Assembly: GCA_038503035.1 (NCBI GenBank)
Contig: JAVSML010025170.1
Span: 24,118-88,117 of the forward strand
From: Crocodylus rhombifer
Taxonomy: Eukaryota > Chordata > Crocodylia > Crocodylidae
Direction: 5' to 3'
Length of the DNA stretch: 64,000 nucleotides
In this document: positions 58,137 through 64,000 of the stretch, one piece after another
Position numbering within the stretch: the first letter of the stretch is position 1
How the letters are laid out: the number at the start of each line of letters is the position of its first letter
Notes under the pieces: model-generated
What the model saw: only the letters and a program-made list of their open reading frames with translations
Databases searched by the model: none
Told to the model about the DNA's origin: nothing
Program-made: the position numbers and the translations under genes

Positions 58137-58538
58137 CAGGATGTAACGGAGGTAATCCAGGCCAGGATCAAGCCCACCGATTACTACCCCATGGTCCTTG
58201 TCCATGTGGGTACTAATGATGCGGCCAGGAGAACCCCCGATCACCTGATGGCGGACTACCAGGCTCTGGGCGGCGTGCTGAGGGAATTTGGTGCACAGGT
58301 GGTATTCTCTTCCATCCTACCAGTGAACGGACGTGGAAGACGGCATGAGAACTGCATCCGAGAGACCAACTGGCGGCTTCGGCAGTGGTGTCTCGAGGCA
58401 GGCTTCGGCTTCCTGGACAATGACCCACACATTACAACGAGGGACATGCTCAGCTGGGATGGGCTTCACCTGTCCCCCAAAGGTAAGCGTGTGTTTTCTT
58501 CCAGGTTGGCGGATCTCCTCCGGCGGGCTTTAAACTAG
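58137..58538 (+). pseudogene. CR1 ORF1, C-terminal SGNH-esterase-like part
   Basis: 133 codons in frame up to TAA... at 58538 (the open frame begins at 58068, but its first 23 codons belong to the interrupted LINE). The protein shows VLVHVGTNDAARR (the GTND block, SGNH block III), VVFSSILPVNGRG, ENCIRETNWRLRQWC, and near the end DMLSWDGLHLSPKGKRVF (the Asp..His pair of block V). SGNH-type esterase domains are known in ORF1 of CR1-group LINEs, where they are thought to act in RNP or membrane interactions. The block I GDS nucleophile lies upstream and was lost by truncation, so the domain is inactive. It is followed 57 bases later by ORF2. Confidence 0.88.
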
Positions 58539-58594
58539 GCTCGTCGGGGGGAGGGGAAGATGAGGGTGGGGGAGGCTGTGGACCACCAAACCAG

Positions 58595-61522
58595 GTGGCA
58601 CCCACAAGGACAGCCCAGCCTGAAGAAAGAGAGCTTTGGGAACGTGAAAGGCAGGGGGTGGACAGCAATACGGCACAGGTAAGGAACGGGAAGGTTAGAG
58701 ACAAAAAGCCCTTTAGGACTTGGAGCGAGGGGGTAGCAAAAGCACCAGTCACAGGGCTCAAGTGCCTATATACTAATGCTAGGAGCATGGGGAACAAGCA
58801 GGATGAACTAGCGCTCCTGGTTGCACTAAACGACTACGACTTAGTGGGGCTGACGGAAACCTGGTGGGATCCATCCCACGACTGGGCGGTACATATTGAG
58901 GGCTATAGATTGTACAGAAGGGACAGAGTGGGGAAAAGGGGGGGAGGGGTTGCGCTCTATGTTAAGGAGCAATATACATCAACCCTCATCAAGACAGAAT
59001 CAAAGGATGAGGAAGTAGAAGGACTGTGGGTTAGGCTACATGGGGGGCAAGGAGAAAAGGATTTGGTGGTAGGGGTCTGCTACAGACCCCCACATCAAGG
59101 GGAAGAAATAGATTTGGGGCTCCTGAGGCAACTCTCAGAGACCATAAAAGCTAAAGAGGCGGTGGTCATGGGGGACCTAAACTACCCGGACATCTGCTGG
59201 GAGACACAGACAGCAAAGTCCCACCGCTCACGCAGGTTTCTAACCTGTGTACAGGACCTCCACCTGACGCAGGAGGTACATGGTCCCACTAGGGGGAATG
59301 CCTTACTGGATCTGGTATTGGCAACGGGGGATGACATAGTAGGGGACCTACAGATCGGTAGCCATCTGGGGGACAGTGATCACCTAAAAGTACAATTCAA
59401 CATAAGGCGTCGAGTGGGTAAGGTAACCAGTAGGGTGAACGTGCTGGACTTTAGGAAAGCTGATTTCAGCAAACTCAGGCGATTAGTGAAGGATGCACTG
59501 CAGAGTAGTAGTTTTGAAATGATGGGAGCCCAAGAAGGGTGGCTGTGCCTTAAGGAAGCTATCCTTCGAGCACAAAGCGAGATGATCCCCGTGCGAGGTA
59601 AAAGAGGGAAAGGGGCCAGGAGGCTTCCCTGGCTGACCAGAGAAATCCAGGGCAGACTAAGGGCCAAAAGGGGAGCACATAAAAAGTGGAAACAGGGAGA
59701 GATCACCAAAGAGGAATATACCTCTTCTGCTCGTGCTTGTAGGGAGGCAGTTAGACAGGCCAAAGCTACCATGGAGCTGAGGATGGCAACCCAAGTAAAA
59801 GACAATAAGAAATTGTTTTTTAGATATATAGGGAGTAAAAGGAAGGCCCAGGGAGGAATAGGACCCCTGCTAAATGGGCAGAAACAATTGGTGACGGACA
59901 GAGGGGACAAGGCTGAACTCCTCAACGAGTTCTTCGCCTCAGTGTTCCTAAGCGAGAGGCATGACAAGTCTCTCACTGGGAGTGTAGGGAGGCAGCAGCA
60001 AGGCACCAGACTTCCATGCGTGGGCCCTGAGGTGGTGCAGGGTCACTTGGAGGAACTGGATGCCTTTAAGTCGGCAGGCCCGGATGAGCTCCATCCGAGG
60101 GTACTGAAGGCACTGGCCGACATCATTGCAGAGCCACTGGCGGGAATATTTGAACGCTCGTGGCGCACGGGTCAAGTCCCGGAGGACTGGAAAAGGGCCA
60201 ATGTGGTTCCCATTTTCAAGAAGGGGAGGAAGGAGGACCCGGGTAACTATAGGCCAGTCAGTCTCACCTCCATCCTTGGCAAAATCTTTGAGAAAATCAT
60301 CAAGGCTCACATTTGTGAGAGCCCGGCAGGACAAATTATGCTGAGGGGAAACCAGCACGGGTTCGTGGCAGGTAGATCGTGCCTGACCAATCTAGTCTCT
60401 TTTTATGACCAGGTCACAAAACGCCTCGACGCAGGAGGAGGGGTGGATGTCGTATACTTGGACTTCAGGAAGGCCTTTGACACGGTATCCCACCCCATAC
60501 TGGTGAACAAGTTAAGGGGCTGTGACTTGGATGACTGCACAGTCCGGTGGGTGGAGAATTGGCTGGAGGGTCGCACCCAGAGAGTCGTGGTGGATGGGTC
60601 GGTTTCGACCTGGAAGAGTGTGGGCAGTGGGGTCCCGCAGGGCTCGGTGCTTGGACCGATACTCTTTAATGTCTTCATCAGCGACTTGGACGAGGGGGTG
60701 AAATGTACTCTGTCCAAGTTTGCAGATGACACTAAGCTATGGGGCGAAGTGGACACGCCGGAGGGCAGGGAACAGCTGCAAGCAGACCTGGACAGGTTAG
60801 ACAAGTGGGCAGAAAACAACAGAATGCAGTTCAACAAGGAGAAATGCAAAGTGCTGCATCTAGGGAGGAAAAATGTCCAGCACACCTACAGCCTAGGAAA
60901 TGACCTGCTGGGTGGCACGGAAGTGGAAAGGGATCTTGGAGTCCTAGTGGACTCCAAGATGAACATGAGTCGGCAGTGTGACGAAACCATCAGAAAAGCC
61001 AATGGCACTTTATCGTGCATCAGCAGATGCATGACAAATAGGTCCAAGGAGGTGATACTTCCCCTCTATCGGGCGCTGGTCAGACCGCAGCTGGAGTACT
61101 GCGTGCAATTCTGGGCGCCGCACTTCAAGAAGGATGCGGATAACCTGGAGAGGGTCCAGAGAAGGGCCACTTGTATGGTTAGGGGCCTGCAGGCCAAGCC
61201 CTATGAGGAGAGATTAGAGAAACTGGACCTTTTCAGCCTCTGCAAGAGAAGGTTGAGAGGCGACCTGGTGGCTGCCTATAAGTTCGTCAGGGGGGCACAG
61301 AAGGGAATTGGTGAGTATTTATTCACCAAGGCGCCCCCGGGGGTTACAAGAAATAATGGCCACAAGCTAGAGGAGAGCAGATTTAGATTAGATATTAGGA
61401 GGAACTTCTTCACAGTTCGAGTGGCCAAGGTCTGGAACGGGCTCCCAAGGGAGGTGGTGCTCTCCCCTACCCTGGGGGTATTCAAGAGAAGGTTGGATGT
61501 GTATCTAGCTGGGGTAATGTAG
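58595..61522 (+). CDS. CR1 ORF2 polyprotein: APE endonuclease and reverse transcriptase (975 aa, uninterrupted)
   Basis: It nicks target DNA and reverse-transcribes the element RNA at the nick. Endonuclease (about residues 55-270): YTNARSMGNKQ (Asn61), LTETWWD (Glu88), RVGKRGGGVALYV, GVCYRPPHQ, MGDLNYPDICWE (Asp194, Asn196), LLDLVLATGDD and GDSDH (Asp262, His263). Linker 280-480 with LDFRKADFSKLRRLV. RT (about 525-760): PEDWKRANVVPIFKKG, YRPVSLTSILGK, GFVAGRSCLTN, YLDFRKAFDT (Asp623), GVPQGSVLGP (679-688) and FADDTKLWG (Asp711, Asp712). The C-terminal block 780-975 contains [12 protein letters not shown] and ends VYLAGVM. No stop or frameshift is visible, and length is normal for CR1 ORF2. 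The first ATG after the ORF1 stop is taken as the start. Since ORF1 is truncated, mobility would need help in trans, and expression is unknown. Confidence 0.93.
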   Translation: MAPTRTAQPEERELWERERQGVDSNTAQVRNGKVRDKKPFRTWSEGVAKAPVTGLKCLYTNARSMGNKQDELALLVALNDYDLVGLTETWWDPSHDWAVHIEGYRLYRRDRVGKRGGGVALYVKEQYTSTLIKTESKDEEVEGLWVRLHGGQGEKDLVVGVCYRPPHQGEEIDLGLLRQLSETIKAKEAVVMGDLNYPDICWETQTAKSHRSRRFLTCVQDLHLTQEVHGPTRGNALLDLVLATGDDIVGDLQIGSHLGDSDHLKVQFNIRRRVGKVTSRVNVLDFRKADFSKLRRLVKDALQSSSFEMMGAQEGWLCLKEAILRAQSEMIPVRGKRGKGARRLPWLTREIQGRLRAKRGAHKKWKQGEITKEEYTSSARACREAVRQAKATMELRMATQVKDNKKLFFRYIGSKRKAQGGIGPLLNGQKQLVTDRGDKAELLNEFFASVFLSERHDKSLTGSVGRQQQGTRLPCVGPEVVQGHLEELDAFKSAGPDELHPRVLKALADIIAEPLAGIFERSWRTGQVPEDWKRANVVPIFKKGRKEDPGNYRPVSLTSILGKIFEKIIKAHICESPAGQIMLRGNQHGFVAGRSCLTNLVSFYDQVTKRLDAGGGVDVVYLDFRKAFDTVSHPILVNKLRGCDLDDCTVRWVENWLEGRTQRVVVDGSVSTWKSVGSGVPQGSVLGPILFNVFISDLDEGVKCTLSKFADDTKLWGEVDTPEGREQLQADLDRLDKWAENNRMQFNKEKCKVLHLGRKNVQHTYSLGNDLLGGTEVERDLGVLVDSKMNMSRQCDETIRKANGTLSCISRCMTNRSKEVILPLYRALVRPQLEYCVQFWAPHFKKDADNLERVQRRATCMVRGLQAKPYEERLEKLDLFSLCKRRLRGDLVAAYKFVRGAQKGIGEYLFTKAPPGVTRNNGHKLEESRFRLDIRRNFFTVRVAKVWNGLPREVVLSPTLGVFKRRLDVYLAGVM

Positions 61523-61978
61523 GCCCAGCACTCTTTCCTGCTTATGCAGGGGGTCGGACTCGATGATCTATTGAGGTCCCTTCCGACCCTAGCATCTATG
61601 AATCTATGAATCTATGAATTGCTGGACAGACTGTAGTTTGATATATTCCATCATGTCTCTTCATATCATCTAAAAATGACAGAAACAAAACAAGCAACCA
61701 AGGAAGAGATTCAATATTGAGTGCTTGAAAGACCCTGCTAAATGCTAAAACCAATCATCTCAAACAGTGCCTCATTGAGAAACTTTGAGCTCTCTGATCA
61801 TCTCAACACTATTGATCATTGGGATAATCGTAAGGAGGGTATCCACGAGGAATAATTTTGGCTTCTCCCCAAAGAAACATCAGAATTGGTTTGCTGAGGA
61901 TGATAGGGAAATATAAACTCTCATTGACAGAAAAAGGAGAGCCTTCCAATGCCCCATTAATGACTATCTTGCAGATCA

Positions 61979-62273
61979 TAGTTTCATAGTTTCATAGTAG
62001 CTAGAGTCGGAAGGGACCTAGGTAGATCATCTAGTCCGACCCCCTGCCTGAGCAGGAAAGAGCACCGGGGTCAGATGACCCCGGCAAGGTGCTCATCTAA
62101 CTTCCTTTTAAAAATCCCCAGGCTAGGAGCCTGCACCACTTCCCCTGGAAGCTGGTTCCAGGCCCTAGCCGCCCTGACTGTGAAGTAGCGCCTCCTAATA
62201 TCTAATCTAAATTTACCCTCTGCCAGCTTATGACCGTTATTCCTGGTCACTCCTGGCAGCGCACGGGGGAACA
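61979..62273 (-). mobile_element. CR1 3'-terminal fragment (antisense)
   Basis: The tail reads as TAGTTTCATAGTTTCATAG at 61979, then the reversed 3' UTR (GGGACCTAGGTAGATCATCTA, GACCCCCTGCCTGAGCAGG). The last 67 codons of ORF2 (62071-62274, minus) have FPRALPGVTRNNGHKLAE, RRRYFTVRAARAWNQLP and the terminal HLAGVI. It is of the same subfamily as 15985-18197. It is inserted in the linker of the unassigned LINE; some host sequence is missing across the junction. Confidence 0.92.
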
Positions 62274-62591
62274 TTCTGTCATGTTGTCCTGACAGAATGC
62301 TGACTGAAATTTATAGGCAAGATGAACAAAAACTTACCAGCTACGCATTGTTATTATGATAATCTGAAAATATGAACAGATATCCAGTGACTTGGGAGAT
62401 GTTGGGATCATTACTGTATTCAGGAAAGGAGATAGATTGCTGCCAGAATGCAGCAATAATTGTGGCATTGCTCTCCTGCCCATATCTGGGAAGATTCTTG
62501 CCCACATTCCCCTCAATAAATTCCCTTTCCTTACCAAAGAAATTCTGTCTGAGCCCTAGTATGGTTTCACACCACTCAGAGATATAATATT

Positions 62592-62735
62592 TCATAGATT
62601 TCATAGATTTCATAGACATTAGGGCTGGAAGGGACCTCAGGAGATCATCGAGTCCAGCCCCCTACCCAAAGGGCAGGAAGTCAGCTGGGGTCGTAGGATC
62701 CCAGCAAGATAAGCATCCAATAAACATCCAATTTA
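62592..62735 (-). mobile_element. CR1 3'-terminal fragment (antisense), very short
   Basis: Three ATTTCATAG tail units, then AGGGCTGGAAGGGACCTCAG, CAGCCCCCTACCCAAAGGGC and GGATCCCAGCAAGATAAGC. This is the subfamily of 39091-42135. A CATCCAATAAACATCCAATT duplication marks its truncated 5' end. Host codons run on either side without loss: a TPLRDI segment before and an MIFVARQL segment after. Confidence 0.93.
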
Positions 62736-62954
62736 CTCTTTACTATATATGATTTTTGTTGCTAGACAGCTGCGAGGAAAATGCCACGAGCAGCACCAAG
62801 TCTTTATGTGGTCATCAATGACTCACATTCTTTGATTCAGTCAACAGAGGTGCCCTCTGGAAGATTTTGATAAGATTTGGGGTCTGCCAAATTTGTTACC
62901 ATTATTACACTTCACAGTGACATGACAGCAACTGTCAGTGGCTCAGAAACGGAT

Positions 62955-63402
62955 TCATAGGCCGCATCCACATAAGCATAGACAACCAGCAGTGGTGCAC
63001 TTTGTATTGCCAATAGTTGTCTGTGGGGAATGAATGCCTGTGCCATGCACCCTCTGGCATGTGGCAAGTTACCCTGGGTGGGGTAGGGCAGCAGCCTTAC
63101 CTGGGATCCTGCAGGCCTCCCAGGGCCACAGCAGCTGTCATCCTGCTGCTCAGAGCCTGGCTGGCAGCTGGAGTGTGGCTCTGGATGGCCCGGCTCTAGT
63201 TTTGAGTGATACTTGTTTTTTCCAATAGTTTTTTTTTGACCCCTGGATATCCAGGGATCAAACCCCTCTTCCCTGCCCTCCCCCCGCTGCTTCCTTGCAG
63301 CGTGGAGAACACCTGAATGTATGTATGGTATGTGGTGTCACACATGTGACTACACTACAGCACTACGTACTGCACAGCTGCGCTCATCTGGACATGACTA
63401 TA
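62955..63402. mobile_element. Possible MITE with CATGTCCA-like ends
   Basis: The left end GGCCGCATCCACATAAGC and the complement of the right end AGTCATGTCCAGATGAGCG are weakly similar inverted termini. The interior is GC-rich and foreign to the LINE on both sides, which carries on at 63510. The termini resemble those of elements A and B in style. There is no clean duplication and no coding capacity, so this is a tentative call. Confidence 0.4.
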
Positions 63403-63404
63403 GT

Positions 63405-63505
63405 CATAAAGAAGGAAGGGACCTCTGGAGGTCATCTAGTTCAACCCCTTGCCTGATGCAGGATCATCTCTATCCAAACCATTTCACACAAACTTATACG
63501 TAACA
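63405..63505 (-). mobile_element. CR1 3'-end fragment (antisense)
   Basis: TAGTCATAAAGAAGGAAGGGAC, then CTCTGGAGGTCATCTAGTTC, then AACCCCTTGCCTGATGCAGG is the standard reversed CR1 3' UTR, closest to the style of the old copy at 52945. Only about 100 bp are present and the host LINE resumes just after it. Confidence 0.78.
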
Positions 63506-64000
63506 CTGCTGTCAAACCTTCACTATTAAACTGAGAGTCAGTCAAGGATGTGTGATTGCACTAACTCTTTTTTCCATCTATATCCATAGCTATTCCCTAT
63601 GTCATTTCTGAGGAACTTTTATGTGTAGTCAGCATCCAGTATCGCATGGATTGGAAATTTCTTTAACATCAACCAGTTATGTTCCAAATAAACAACACCT
63701 CTGTTTCTGATCTTCAATATGCTGATTATTGTGTTGTGTGTGCCCACTCAGTTGAAGAATGACAGCACCCTCTTAGTTGTTCTGTGAAGCAAATGGGATG
63801 CTTGAACTCACTGTCAACTTCACAAAAATCAAGATACTTTACCAACCCAACCAAAACCAACCAGCTGCTTGTCTACATATTATAGTTAGAGGTCAACCCT
63901 TGGAGAATGTTGAGCATATCTCCTACCTGTGTAGTCACCTTTCTGAAAAAGTAAACATAGATGATAGTCAACATTGGATAAAATCTTCCAGTGCTGCTTT

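Larger units (their letters stand above)
58137..61616 (+). mobile_element. CR1 LINE, 3.48 kb, young copy with intact ORF2
   Basis: Inserted in the endonuclease codons of the surrounding LINE. The host sequence reads up to GACAATT (58136) and resumes with AATTGCTGGACAGACTG at 61617, giving a short AATT duplication. It is truncated within ORF1, with complete ORF2, 3' UTR (GCAGGGGGTCGGACTCGA, GATGATCTATTGAGGTCCC) and a tail of three CTATGAAT-type units ending at 61616. It is the best preserved mobile element in the window. The ORF1 5' part and promoter are missing, so it could not be expected to transcribe itself. Confidence 0.95.
57400..64000 (+). mobile_element. APE-type LINE of unassigned clade, interrupted by four CR1 insertions, open at the right edge
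   Basis: Plus-strand relic legible in pieces. The endonuclease start is at 57405-57560 (TWKVCTMMDN, then RTALVGRNLAQYNTGTAAL), and the DFN block reads IILLGDFSVRVFRDSEVWK at 57845-57900. Then come a KWKTLW segment, an ITRAMASAD-like end near 58130 and its continuation CWTDCSLIYSIM at 61620-61660. The linker has NTIDHWDNRKEGIHEE near 61808. RT pieces are VGIITVFRKGDR and GIALLPISGKILAHI at 62400-62510, FDSVNRGALWKILIRFG at 62837-62885, and CVIAPTLFSI near 63553. A decayed LADD-equivalent and NSLSTSQKSRYF follow to the window end. All frames are broken. I recognise the family (proteins often database-labelled as craniofacial development protein 2-like) but not its clade name. Confidence 0.75.

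Noticed and set aside
1..64000. Bacterial-type operons, CRISPR arrays, phage defence genes or toxin systems
   Set aside because: No regularly spaced repeat-spacer array, no operon-like gene packing and no such protein family is present; the content is vertebrate interspersed repeats.

Overview
This is vertebrate nuclear DNA, almost certainly from a non-avian sauropsid. A crocodilian is the best guess and a turtle the main alternative. The basis is the repeat content: many CR1 LINEs with (TCTATGAA)n-type 3' tails, an RTE-like LINE, a decayed Tx1/L1-like LINE, hAT-type DNA transposons, a possible Penelope-like remnant and retroviral-type solo LTRs. Base composition is AT-rich between GC-rich insertions, and there is one 10-N assembly gap. 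I found no convincing host protein-coding exon, no functional tRNA, rRNA or ncRNA gene, no CRISPR and no bacterial or phage gene. The window reads as intergenic or large-intron sequence built from nested transposons.

Layout. 1-4.9 kb: an 88-bp tandem repeat, then an old CR1 (minus strand) split by a younger CR1 tail (plus strand), then unassigned DNA. 4.9-7.0 kb: a DNA-transposon-like unit ('element A') carrying a 30-bp minisatellite. 7.5-8.2 kb: an antisense L2-like RT relic. 9.2-11.7 kb: an RTE-like LINE fused to a CR1 that lacks its 3' end. 16.0-18.2 and 19.3-21.0 kb: two CR1 copies. 24.85-26.9 kb: a Tx1-like relic. 27.0-30.9 kb: a second, unassigned LINE split by a 2.5-kb hAT-type element with a perfect 8-bp target duplication. 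33.8-36.8 kb: an old CR1. 37.4-38.3 kb: another DNA transposon. 39.1-42.1 kb: a 3-kb antisense CR1 with few lesions. 43.9-48.6 kb: a tRNA-like palindrome, an inverted Penelope-like pair, 'element B' (a relative of A) containing two LTRs, and an old CR1 hosting a palindromic MITE. 52.9-55.0 kb: an antisense CR1 split by a 976-bp CpG-rich solo LTR with a perfect 5-bp target duplication. 57.4-64.0 kb: a third LINE type, cut by four CR1 insertions and perhaps a MITE, and running off the right edge.

The most notable locus is the CR1 at 58137-61616. It has an uninterrupted 975-codon ORF2 (APE endonuclease plus reverse transcriptase, all catalytic motifs visible) behind a 5'-truncated SGNH-esterase-type ORF1. 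It sits precisely inside the endonuclease codons of another LINE. The genes do not form a pathway. Their relation is nesting, which gives an insertion chronology. I see no sign of an undescribed biological system beyond these transposon structures.
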